Assembly (NCBI GenBank): GCA_900696615.1
Contig: CAADGS010000094.1
Location: forward strand, 1 to 34,266
Source of the DNA: an uncultured beta proteobacterium
Lineage (GTDB): Bacteria > Pseudomonadota > Gammaproteobacteria > Burkholderiales > Nitrosomonadaceae
Direction of reading: 5' to 3'
DNA length: 34,266 nt
In this document: positions 5,690 to 13,953 of the stretch, piece by piece
How positions within the stretch are numbered: the first letter of the stretch is position 1
Layout of the letters: each line of letters opens with the position of its first letter
Position numbers and translations under genes: made by a program
The notes under the pieces: model-generated
Databases searched by the model: none
Told to the model about the DNA's origin: nothing
The model's input: the letters and a program-made list of their open reading frames with translations, nothing else

Positions 5690-6446
5690 GCGCCCGGATT
5701 TTGTGCGGCTGCAATATGCCTTTGCAGCACATATTCGTAATCCGGAAAAAAATCCAAGTCCTGAGAAGATAGAATACCGGCGCATGAAAATCTATCGCGA
5801 ACTGCTTTATAACAACGTTGAAGATTTTATAGCCAACACCTATCCGGTATTACGCAAAATCACGCCTGATGACCGATGGCATAGCATGATCCGTGATTAT
5901 TTTGCCAATCATTTGTCACATACGCCATTATTCACGGAAATGCCGCGCGAATTTCTAAAATATCTGGAACATGAACGTCAGCCGCAGCCGGACGATCCAC
6001 CTTTTTTACTGGAGCTTGCTCATTATGAATGGGTTGAATTGGCGCTATCCATTTTGGATGAAAAAGTCGATGAAACAACAATAAATAGCGACGGTGATTT
6101 GCTTGATGGCAAGCTTGTGATTTCCCCCCTCGCCTGGACACTGAACTATCGTTTCCCCGTTCAAAAAATAGGCCCTGATTTCCAGCCCACGGATCCCGGC
6201 GGCACGCCAACCCATTTAGTAATTTATCGCGATGTCAGTTTTGATATTCATTTCATCGAAATCAACGCAATAACTGCGCGATTACTGCATCTAATTTCTA
6301 CGAATCCAAACAAAACCGGACGCGCCTTATTGCAGCAAATTGCCACCGAACTCAACCATCCTAGGCCTGATATCGTTATGGATGGTGGTATGGAAATCCT
6401 AAACAATCTTATAAAACGTGCAGTAATTCTAAGAATTCGTTCTTAG
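5655..6446 (+). CDS. hvfC: DUF2063 MNIO partner protein (HvfC/BufC-like)
   Basis: The 263-residue protein carries an N-terminal DUF2063 domain (LQYAFAAHIRNP...YRRMKIYRELLYNNVEDFIANTYPVLRKI, about 18-75) and a C-terminal winged-helix-like region. In HvfC/BufC/MbnC-type proteins this partner binds the precursor leader and presents it to the MNIO enzyme. The frame opens with GTG at 5655, overlapping the preceding gene. A second in-frame GTG at 5703, after that gene's stop, is an alternative start that better matches family N-termini. It ends the operon: no DoxX-type hvfD gene follows, and the next gene is on the other strand. Confidence 0.85.
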   Translation: MTRPVTTYNTAERPDFVRLQYAFAAHIRNPEKNPSPEKIEYRRMKIYRELLYNNVEDFIANTYPVLRKITPDDRWHSMIRDYFANHLSHTPLFTEMPREFLKYLEHERQPQPDDPPFLLELAHYEWVELALSILDEKVDETTINSDGDLLDGKLVISPLAWTLNYRFPVQKIGPDFQPTDPGGTPTHLVIYRDVSFDIHFIEINAITARLLHLISTNPNKTGRALLQQIATELNHPRPDIVMDGGMEILNNLIKRAVILRIRS

Positions 6447-6515
6447 CCTTAAGATTGAACCATCACACTTCGTAAACTTTCTCATCACAGCCCGAAATAA
6501 TTTTTCCAAGACTGC

Positions 6516-8456
6516 TTAGCTTGCCGGTTTGTTGGCAGTACAGCTAATATATCTACCGCCCAATGCCAGAAAAACTCTATTTCTCCCTGCATGTTTGGCT
6601 GCGTAGAGTGCTTTATCGGCAGCATTGATCAATTGGCTTTCTTCCTTCATATCAGCCTCTTTGATGGCCACACCAATACTGACAGAAATATTAATCGGCA
6701 CTTCTTCGATAGTTATTTGTTGCTTGTTAATGTACTGGCGAATTCGTTCTGCAAAGAGAACCATCGACTTTGCATCGATATTGCCTTGATGGCAAATGAT
6801 TAAAAATTCTTCACCGCCTAACCGGCAGAAAGTATCCCCTTTGCGTGCAGTATCTTTCATCGATGCGGCAATCTGTTTGAGCACTTTGTCACCCACCGCA
6901 TGTCCATAGTTATCATTGATACGCTTAAAGTGATCAACATCAACCAGCATTACTGCCATCAATTGTTTTGACCGGACAGCAATACTCCATGCTTCAGTCA
7001 ATACTTCCATTCCGGCACGCCGATTAGGCAATTCCGTCAACATATCCGTCGATGCGTAATGTTCCAGCTTACGATTGGTAACAGCCAGCTCTGCAGCGAA
7101 ACGTTTTAACTGTTCGCGGTCGCGTTCCCAAGATTCCTGTAATTTGCGGTAATGCCAAGCGGCCCTCAGTCTGGCACGGAATGCACGTATGTTAACCGGT
7201 TTTGTCACATAATCATCTACACCCGCATCAAAAGCCTTAATGACATCTTCTTCATCTTCACCGCTAGTCAGCATGATGATATAGATACCCTGTCCCCATT
7301 CGGTAGTGCGCAAAGACTTCGTCAATTCCAACCCGCTAACGACCGGCATCATCCAATCAGTAATCACAATGTGCGGAGAAATTTCCATGGAAAGAGATAA
7401 CGCCTGTTGTCCATCGCTGGCGGTAAATAAGGTATGGCCGGGTGCATCGGCCAGTAGGCCTGTAAGAAAAACAAGGCTGGTTGGATCATCTTCCACCAAC
7501 AAAATGCGAAGTGGATTAGCATTGGAATCAGCATCTGATTCCTGGCGGGGCGCGGCGGCATTCATCATCTTCAGAAATGGCGGGGGAAGCTCTGTCGCGG
7601 GTATCTTGAGCATCTTGCTCCACATCTGCCATTCGTGCATCACTTGATCGATTAGCGTACCAAACGATTCCGCATCCAAACCAATTTTTCCGCCCAATAG
7701 CATCAGCTCAGAAATTCGCTCATTCCGTTGTGATTCTTCCGCAATACCAAAATCAGCGATCTTATTACCCAAATACAGCAAGTGCACAATCTGAAATGGG
7801 CGCGACCCTTCCGAGAAACCTGAATCATCCGGCATGTCATGGTAATAGATCGATTCGACAAAAATATGCGGCACACCGAAAATAATCAGCATCGCCGCAG
7901 TCAATTCATTGTGATCCGTTTTTAAATACTGCTGCTCCAGTGTGACCAGCGGTTTATCGAGCGATTGTGCAGCCAGCAAGTCACTGTATTTATCGGGATA
8001 AATCGTAGCCAGAGCCAGGCAACCGATATGAGCCATCAAACCACACGCAAACATCTCATCCGGCGCCGATATGCGTGTTGTTCTAGCCAGTTCCTGCATG
8101 GCAATTGCCATCAGCAAAGAATGCGACCAGAATTGCTGGTAATCAAACTGTTTGCAAGCACCATTCTGATACTGGTCAATCAATGAGAATCCCATAGCCA
8201 ATTGCTTGACCGTACTTAACCCAACCCGGGATATTGCTTCGGGAACGGAGGTGATTGCACGCGTGGCTTGATTTGCTGAATTTGCTTTTTGAAGCAGGCG
8301 GCCGGAAAGCGCAGGGTCCGTTTGCACGAGCCTGGCAATTTCGTTCATCGTCACATCCTCTCGCCGGCATGCTTCCAGCAACGCCAATGCCACACCCTTC
8401 GGGCTTGGCAAAAGATTGCCAATTTTTAACTGATTTACATCAGCGATCTTCATCAT
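6516..8456 (-). CDS. HDOD - receiver - GGDEF diguanylate cyclase
   Basis: The 646-residue cytoplasmic protein has three parts. An HDOD domain (about 10-270) lacks the HD metal residues of a phosphohydrolase. A response-regulator receiver follows (about 317-430) with acidic pocket E322/D323/D324, phospho-acceptor D367 in VITDWMMP and K419. A short coiled linker leads to a GGDEF domain (about 465-630). The catalytic loop is GGEEF (547-551), and an intact RxxD inhibitory site, RKGD (538-541), lies five residues before it, so an active, product-inhibited c-di-GMP synthase is expected. AGGAG precedes two adjacent ATGs (8456, 8453), and the second has the better spacing. It is the last of a minus-strand set with HPt, YfiR-like and TonB-receptor genes; the HPt protein may phosphorylate D367. 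Confidence 0.92.
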   Translation of the reverse strand: MMKIADVNQLKIGNLLPSPKGVALALLEACRREDVTMNEIARLVQTDPALSGRLLQKANSANQATRAITSVPEAISRVGLSTVKQLAMGFSLIDQYQNGACKQFDYQQFWSHSLLMAIAMQELARTTRISAPDEMFACGLMAHIGCLALATIYPDKYSDLLAAQSLDKPLVTLEQQYLKTDHNELTAAMLIIFGVPHIFVESIYYHDMPDDSGFSEGSRPFQIVHLLYLGNKIADFGIAEESQRNERISELMLLGGKIGLDAESFGTLIDQVMHEWQMWSKMLKIPATELPPPFLKMMNAAAPRQESDADSNANPLRILLVEDDPTSLVFLTGLLADAPGHTLFTASDGQQALSLSMEISPHIVITDWMMPVVSGLELTKSLRTTEWGQGIYIIMLTSGEDEEDVIKAFDAGVDDYVTKPVNIRAFRARLRAAWHYRKLQESWERDREQLKRFAAELAVTNRKLEHYASTDMLTELPNRRAGMEVLTEAWSIAVRSKQLMAVMLVDVDHFKRINDNYGHAVGDKVLKQIAASMKDTARKGDTFCRLGGEEFLIICHQGNIDAKSMVLFAERIRQYINKQQITIEEVPINISVSIGVAIKEADMKEESQLINAADKALYAAKHAGRNRVFLALGGRYISCTANKPAS

Positions 8457-8680
8457 CTACTCCTGGAGATTGAATGCTTCAATGCGTTATCCTCCTAGCA
8501 ATCCACAATGATCATTCCACGTCAAATAAAGAATCATTTACAAGATCGATAAAAACGATCCAGCTTTGACTTTGAGAGAGACAGGGCAACTATTCAGAGA
8601 ATTAATTATGATTAACGGTTTTCCTTTGATAGAAATTAATCCTTGATCCATTCCATTAAACTTTAGTTATCGCGCTACCT

Positions 8681-9034
8681 TCAAGATTTTCCGATGATAG
8701 CTTTAACTTCGTCTATGACGAGCTGATACTGTTGCCGTAGCGATTGTTGCAATAATCTCGCATTAGCCATTTCCCCTGCTCTGCCATACTCTTCTAGTTG
8801 CCGCAATAGCTCGGATAACGCGTCAGCACCGACATTCACCGTACTGGACTTGAAAGTATGCGCGGCCCGGTACAAGTTGTTTCCATCATCATTTTGCAGT
8901 GCTTGCTCAAGTTGTTCCATATATTTTTCAGACGAGTCAAGAAAAATACACAAAAACTTCTGCAATAGCTGACGCTCTCCAGACACATCAAAACTTCTGA
9001 TTTGATCAAGTTGCGAGGAATTCAGTATGGGCAT
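8681..9034 (-). CDS. HPt (histidine phosphotransfer) domain protein
   Basis: This single-domain four-helix HPt protein carries the phosphorylatable motif AAHTFKSSTVNVGA, with the active His at about residue 59. It relays phosphate between a hybrid sensor kinase and a response regulator. A frame extending to an ATG at 9043 exists, but the ATG at 9034 is preferred: TAGGA lies about 8 bases upstream of it, giving 117 residues. There is no kinase gene in the window, so the phosphate donor is elsewhere. The receiver of the adjacent HDOD-REC-GGDEF protein, 224 bp downstream, is the obvious candidate acceptor (inference from position). Confidence 0.88.
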   Translation of the reverse strand: MPILNSSQLDQIRSFDVSGERQLLQKFLCIFLDSSEKYMEQLEQALQNDDGNNLYRAAHTFKSSTVNVGADALSELLRQLEEYGRAGEMANARLLQQSLRQQYQLVIDEVKAIIGKS

Positions 9035-9123
9035 GTTAATCATCCTAACTATTAGTTATTACTTTACCGTATTGATTCACTAAATCGTTTAACCAATGAG
9101 AACGAAACATCTTCTGTAAGAAT

Positions 9124-9140
9124 TTTCCGATAACCGGAAA
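9124..9140. repeat. Short hairpin between YfiR-like and HPt genes
   Basis: TTTCCG and CGGAAA form a 6-bp stem with a five-base loop in the 235-bp gap between the YfiR-like gene and the HPt gene. On the minus strand it is followed by AAAATTCTT rather than a clean U-run, so it is only a possible weak terminator or processing site. Confidence 0.3.
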
Positions 9141-9269
9141 GTATTTCATAAGTCATAGGTCGATACAAATGTTTATAGAAATATGTGGTTATTAAGCTAC
9201 ATCATTGACGTAATATACATTTCGGGCCACTGCCATCCATCCCATGAGTATTTATCGATAAACTTTCAA

Positions 9270-9836
9270 TCATTGATAAACTTCTGTAGCAAAACGCAAT
9301 AGCTGTGCGCTAAGCCTTAACCCGTTTTGTTTTGCAGCCGCAAGATTGGCTTCAAAAACCACTTTACCTTCACTGATGGCCATATTGATCATAACGCCCT
9401 GTTGGCAACTGCCAGGAGTATCTGCAATTGTCAAGACCGGTTTTCCATGCAGCAACACCAAAATAGCACTCAAGTTGTCGATAACTGAACGAGCAATAAA
9501 AACCGCCTGGCAACCTGCAAGCTCATGCAAGTCGGCAGGATACTTAACCACAACCTCCTGTTTGTTAACCTTTCTTTGGCGCAAGTACTGCAAATTGGTA
9601 CCAAACGGATCGTCACCATAAATGCAATAATCCAGAGACTGACTCACCTGCTCGGGCCATTCTGTATAAGCAGCGAAATTGTACAAAAATGCTACTTTTA
9701 GTCGATACTCGGAAGGTTGTTCAGCTTGCACCTCAGGCAAATAGATCCAAATAAAGAAACCACAGAGCAGCATGACTGCCGAGAAGTTTGCTGGCGGGCG
9801 TTTTCTTGTACGACGATCAGTAATTTGGCGTGTCAT
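9270..9836 (-). CDS. YfiR-family (DUF4154) periplasmic protein
   Basis: The 188-residue protein has a basic N-terminus, a hydrophobic segment (about 19-37) and a likely signal cleavage after VQA. The mature part starts with the family hallmark YRLKVAFLYNFAAYTEWP and continues through CIYGDDPFG, the region around CQAVFIARS, and GSCQQGVMINMAISEGKVVFEANLAAAKQNGLRLSAQLL. In Pseudomonas, YfiR is a periplasmic, redox-sensitive repressor of the diguanylate cyclase YfiN. Cysteine pairs here could play a similar part. It lies 12 bp downstream of a TonB-dependent receptor, a frequent pairing for this family, and upstream of c-di-GMP genes. No YfiN-type membrane cyclase is adjacent, so its partner is unknown. 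Confidence 0.85.
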   Translation of the reverse strand: MTRQITDRRTRKRPPANFSAVMLLCGFFIWIYLPEVQAEQPSEYRLKVAFLYNFAAYTEWPEQVSQSLDYCIYGDDPFGTNLQYLRQRKVNKQEVVVKYPADLHELAGCQAVFIARSVIDNLSAILVLLHGKPVLTIADTPGSCQQGVMINMAISEGKVVFEANLAAAKQNGLRLSAQLLRFATEVYQ

Positions 9837-9848
9837 ATCAAGCTAACT

Positions 9849-11849
9849 TCAGAAGCGGTAATCCAACCGCAAACGTACAGTCCGGCCTGGCTGAATAAAA
9901 CTATTCTGCCAATTGATATCCGCAGCCGGATGCCGATAATTTTCATTAAACAAGTTATAGATACTGAGCGACGCTTCCAAGCCTTTAACCCAGCGCACAT
10001 CCGTCACAAAATTAAGATTGGAAAGAAAATAACCATTGGTATGGGTACCATCAAGCGTTTTACGCTTGCCAAAATACTGCAATTCATACCCAACTCGCAA
10101 ACCTTTCATCAACGGAATCGGAATGGAAACATTCAATTTTCCCAAATGGTAAGGAGAATTGGGCAAATGCGCATTCTGTTGTTCGGCGTTCTGAATACCA
10201 TAACTGCTACGCAATCGTACTCCGCTATCCCAGGTTTTATCGAGTGATAATTCCATACCTCTGGCTAACACTTTGTCCGATGACTGCTGATACTGGGTAA
10301 GCGCAGACAATGGATCAATCCCTAAGGTAATCAAATTATGCATATCCCATGCATAGGCGGTAGCGCGGAGATTCATATCCGGTTGAGGACGATAATCTGT
10401 AACCAATTCGAGCGTGTCAACCATTTCCGCGCGCAAGCCCGGATTGGCAACCTGAGTTAACCCATCGTCATAATCCCGCTCAAATGAATTGGGTGCTCGG
10501 TGAGCACGGCCATAGAGCGCTTTGAAAGTCGATTTGGGTGTCGCCTGCCAGATCAGCGCGCCGCGCGGGCTTAGACGACTGTTAATCCAACTGTTGAAAT
10601 CGTAGCGTAAGCCTGCGGTTGCTGAAAGCGTGTCGGTAATGCGCCATTCATCTTGGACATACACACCGGTCCGCACCATTGAGCTTTTAATCAGTAGATT
10701 GCTGTCTTCCGAATTATCCAGATTATGATACGTCTGCTTGATGCGCGTATTGTATTGATATTCGACTCCCAGCATCAGGCTATGGTTAGTCAATGCCGTT
10801 GAAAGCAACCGCAGTTCCGCGCCATGCCAATCACTCGGCCCGGTCGATAGAGTGCGCTCGCCACCATAGGTAAAAAGGCCATCCCAATCGTATCTACCTA
10901 GAAATATCCTGCCCAACACGTTTAACGTATTGTTGGCGAAATTGTCGTTGTACTGGATTTGTGTATTTAAACGTTTGTCCCGGATAAATTGTCCGGTTAT
11001 TAATGGATCGGAAAAATACGCTGCGGTGGGATCTTCCTTTTTACGGTCGCCATACACAAAATCGAATGAAAGTGGCCCCCGCGATGCACTGGCAAAGATT
11101 TGCTTGATGTTTTCTCCATCCAAACGATGCGCGATACCGGAAATACCCGTTTCACCATAATCAAAAAATCGATCGGCTCCCCTTGCCTGCAAGGCTGAGA
11201 AGGAAATAATCGCATCAATGCCATTGTCGAATTTTTTACCAAAGGTTGCTCGCTCCTGCGGCATGGTTTCTGCTGTTTGGAAGGAAGCGGAGAGTTCAGC
11301 GCCTTTCACATCGGCGCCTTTTCGGGTAATAATGTTGACCACACCCAGCATGGCATTCTGACCATACACGGCGCTACCGGGGCCGGGAACAAATTCAATC
11401 CTTTCAATCAAATCGATATCAAGCGGAAAATCACGTCCCACCGGCCCTTGGTCATAGGACGCATCGTTGATGCGATTACCGTTGATCGTAACCAACACCC
11501 GTGTCGTGAAATCGCCTGGCAAACCAAAACCGCGTACACCTAGGAAATCGTATTGATAATCATAAGTCGTATAAATTCCCGGTAAACTGGCCAGCACTTC
11601 TCCCAATGTGCGCCAGCCAAAATTCCTGATATCCTGACGAGTAATCACGCTGACAGCAGCCGCGACTTGCTGTTGTTTTTGCTCATATTTTGAAGCACCC
11701 ACGATGGTGACATTCATCAATTCTTCCAGGCTCATCTGTTCCAGATTCTTAGATGCCAAGGCAGGGGATATGGCGATAACAAAAAAACCGAGCAGCAACA
11801 TCCCGTTTACCAGGAAGCCGGTGTTGGTTACGCTAAATTGTCGTGGCAT
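9849..11849 (-). CDS. TonB-dependent outer-membrane receptor
   Basis: The 666-residue protein has a signal peptide (hydrophobic about 15-31, cleavage after ALA). A short N-terminal motif, MSLEELMNVTIVGASKYEQ, is typical of receptors paired with YfiR-like proteins. The plug domain follows (about 60-175: VSVITRQDI, LPGIYT, GVRGFG, ERIEFVPGPGSAVYGQNAMLGVVNIITRKG), then a beta-barrel ending in an aromatic residue (LRLDYRF). This architecture is of the vitamin B12/colicin-receptor class, but the substrate cannot be read from the sequence. It heads a probable operon with the YfiR-like gene. A 19-bp repeat lies about 50 bp upstream. The start codon lacks a clear Shine-Dalgarno sequence; Met17 is an alternative but would shorten the signal peptide. 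Confidence 0.92.
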   Translation of the reverse strand: MPRQFSVTNTGFLVNGMLLLGFFVIAISPALASKNLEQMSLEELMNVTIVGASKYEQKQQQVAAAVSVITRQDIRNFGWRTLGEVLASLPGIYTTYDYQYDFLGVRGFGLPGDFTTRVLVTINGNRINDASYDQGPVGRDFPLDIDLIERIEFVPGPGSAVYGQNAMLGVVNIITRKGADVKGAELSASFQTAETMPQERATFGKKFDNGIDAIISFSALQARGADRFFDYGETGISGIAHRLDGENIKQIFASASRGPLSFDFVYGDRKKEDPTAAYFSDPLITGQFIRDKRLNTQIQYNDNFANNTLNVLGRIFLGRYDWDGLFTYGGERTLSTGPSDWHGAELRLLSTALTNHSLMLGVEYQYNTRIKQTYHNLDNSEDSNLLIKSSMVRTGVYVQDEWRITDTLSATAGLRYDFNSWINSRLSPRGALIWQATPKSTFKALYGRAHRAPNSFERDYDDGLTQVANPGLRAEMVDTLELVTDYRPQPDMNLRATAYAWDMHNLITLGIDPLSALTQYQQSSDKVLARGMELSLDKTWDSGVRLRSSYGIQNAEQQNAHLPNSPYHLGKLNVSIPIPLMKGLRVGYELQYFGKRKTLDGTHTNGYFLSNLNFVTDVRWVKGLEASLSIYNLFNENYRHPAADINWQNSFIQPGRTVRLRLDYRF

Positions 11850-11897
11850 GCGCGCGATAAATGAGGTTAATTTTTAAATACCCCGATTTAAACATGC

Positions 11898-11916
11898 CGA
11901 GTTACGATTACAAGAA
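11898..11916. repeat. 19-bp dispersed repeat, copy 2
   Basis: CGAGTTACGATTACAAGAA differs from the copy at 537-555 by one base. It lies 49 bp upstream of the TonB receptor start in the same orientation relative to that gene as copy 1 has to the RTX gene. The remainder of the 250-bp gap (11850-12099) holds no gene that could be recognised. Confidence 0.4.
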
Positions 11917-12099
11917 CAGAGAAATAAGGCTTTACCCGTCTAATTTATTGCATTTCACGAATAAAACGGTTTTACCAAGCAGTTCCAAGACAAATCATCC
12001 ATTTTGCAGAATTCTTTTGTATCATTTTTACCAATTAATCTACTTACCGGACTGACAAGAATCGAGGCTGTCATACGATCCCTCTCTTCACTCTTTACC

Positions 12100-13938
12100 T
12101 TATAGCCCTAAGAATCCTCCCGATTGATGATTCCATAGTTGTGCATAATGCTGATTATTCGCGATCAATTTGGCATGACTACCTTGTTCGACGATATGGC
12201 CTTTGTCGAATACGATAAGGCGATCCATCGCGGCGATGGTAGAAAGCCGATGTGCGATTGCGATCACCGTTTTGCCTTCCATGAGTTGATATAAACTTTG
12301 CTGGATGCTGGCTTCCACCTCGGAATCCAGAGCGGAAGTGGCCTCATCCAAAACCAAAATGGGCGCATTCTTAAGCAGTACCCGTGCAATCGCAATGCGT
12401 TGGCGCTGCCCACCTGAAAGCGTAACACCGCGTTCACCCACATGCGCATCGTAGCCGGTGCGGCCTTTGATGTCGCGCAATGCCTGAATAAACTCATGCG
12501 CTTGAGCCTGTTGGGCGGCTGCAATCATTTGCGCATCGGTTGCATCCGGCCTGCCGAATAGAATATTGTCGCGCACCGAGCGATGCAACAATGAGGTATC
12601 TTGCGTTACCATGGCAATATTGGCTCGCAGGCTATCTTGCGTAACGGCGCGAATATCCTGGCCGTCGATGGCGATACAGCCCTGTTGGACATCATAGAAA
12701 CGTAATAACAAGTTGACAAATGTTGACTTGCCTGCACCCGATCGACCGACAATACCAACTTTCTCGCCGGCGGCGATATGCAAATTGAGGTCGGAAAAAA
12801 TTGACAGCGATGCTTGTTGCTGCGGATGGTAGGAAAAACCAACCCGATTAAAATCAATTGCGCCTCGCGGCACTTTCAGCTTTACCGCATCAGGCGCATC
12901 CGTTATGAGTTGCGGTCTGGAAATCGTGTTCATGCCATCTTGCACGGTACCCATATTTTCAAATAAGGCGTTGACTTCCCACATGATCCAATGCGACATA
13001 CCTGTCATGCGAATCGCCAAACTCATGACGATCGCAATCGCCCCGGGGCTGATGTCGCCTTGCTGCCATATCAGCAATCCCAGCGCGCCCGTTGCAAACA
13101 CCATCAGCATATTGATCGTCCAAACGCTGAAATTCAATCCGGTCGCTAAACGCATTTGTGGATAAACCGTGGCCATGAATTCTTCCATGCCCGCTTTAGC
13201 GTAGGCCGACTCCCGCTGGCTCTGGGAAAACAATTTTAACGTCAAAATATTTGTGTAACTATCAACGATGCGCCCGGCCATCAATGCGCGCGCATCAGCT
13301 TGGAGGGTGGAAATGCGTTTTAAACGCGGTACAAAAAACGACAATATGCCGATGTACAAAAACAACCAAACCAATATTGGCAAACAAAGGTAAGGATCGG
13401 CTTTAATTACCAGAAACAATGTAGTAGTAAGATAAACCGTAACAAACAATATGACATCGAGTAGTTTCAGCACCGTTTCGCGTACTGCCAGGGCTGTTTG
13501 CATTACTTTAGTAGCTATTCGGCCACTAAATTCATGCTGAAAGAACCCATAGCTCTGATTAAGCAGATAACGATGTGATAACCAGCGCACACGCATCGGA
13601 AAATTGCCCATCAGTGTCTGGTTAATTACCAATGCATGTACAAGCACCAGTAGGGGAATCCATATCAGAATAAAGATTGCCATACCCAGCAAAGTGGGCC
13701 ATTCGCTATCAAAGAAGTTTTCGATTTTCTTTTCCGCCAGCCAATCGACCATTTGTCCCAGCACACTGTATAACAGGGCTTCGCTAACAGCTAGCAAGGA
13801 TGTCAATAGAGCAAGCAGCATCAGATGAAATTCAATTCCTCGGATATAGTGGCGGCAGAATTGGTACAACCCCTTAGGTGGCTCGACCGGATGTTCCGGT
13901 GGATAAGGAGGAATCAGGCGTTCAAAAAAACCGAACAT
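12100..13938 (-). CDS. ABC transporter, fused permease-ATPase (exporter, ABCB/MsbA type)
   Basis: The 612-residue half-transporter has an N-terminal six-helix permease (about 35-330) and a C-terminal ATPase. Walker A is GRSGAGKST, the Q-loop is in MVTQDTS, the signature is LSGGQRQRIAIARVLL, Walker B is ILVLDEATSALD, and the H-loop is in IAIAHRLST. Such proteins dimerise in the inner membrane and export lipids, drugs or peptides; the substrate is unknown. The start is taken as the ATG at 13938, because the purine-rich GGAAAAGGG sits 6 bases upstream, whereas an in-frame TTG at 13944 would abut it. It lies 15 bp downstream of the TraB-family gene, so the two probably form an operon. Confidence 0.92.
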   Translation of the reverse strand: MFGFFERLIPPYPPEHPVEPPKGLYQFCRHYIRGIEFHLMLLALLTSLLAVSEALLYSVLGQMVDWLAEKKIENFFDSEWPTLLGMAIFILIWIPLLVLVHALVINQTLMGNFPMRVRWLSHRYLLNQSYGFFQHEFSGRIATKVMQTALAVRETVLKLLDVILFVTVYLTTTLFLVIKADPYLCLPILVWLFLYIGILSFFVPRLKRISTLQADARALMAGRIVDSYTNILTLKLFSQSQRESAYAKAGMEEFMATVYPQMRLATGLNFSVWTINMLMVFATGALGLLIWQQGDISPGAIAIVMSLAIRMTGMSHWIMWEVNALFENMGTVQDGMNTISRPQLITDAPDAVKLKVPRGAIDFNRVGFSYHPQQQASLSIFSDLNLHIAAGEKVGIVGRSGAGKSTFVNLLLRFYDVQQGCIAIDGQDIRAVTQDSLRANIAMVTQDTSLLHRSVRDNILFGRPDATDAQMIAAAQQAQAHEFIQALRDIKGRTGYDAHVGERGVTLSGGQRQRIAIARVLLKNAPILVLDEATSALDSEVEASIQQSLYQLMEGKTVIAIAHRLSTIAAMDRLIVFDKGHIVEQGSHAKLIANNQHYAQLWNHQSGGFLGL

Positions 13939-13953
13939 GTCCAACCCTTTTCC

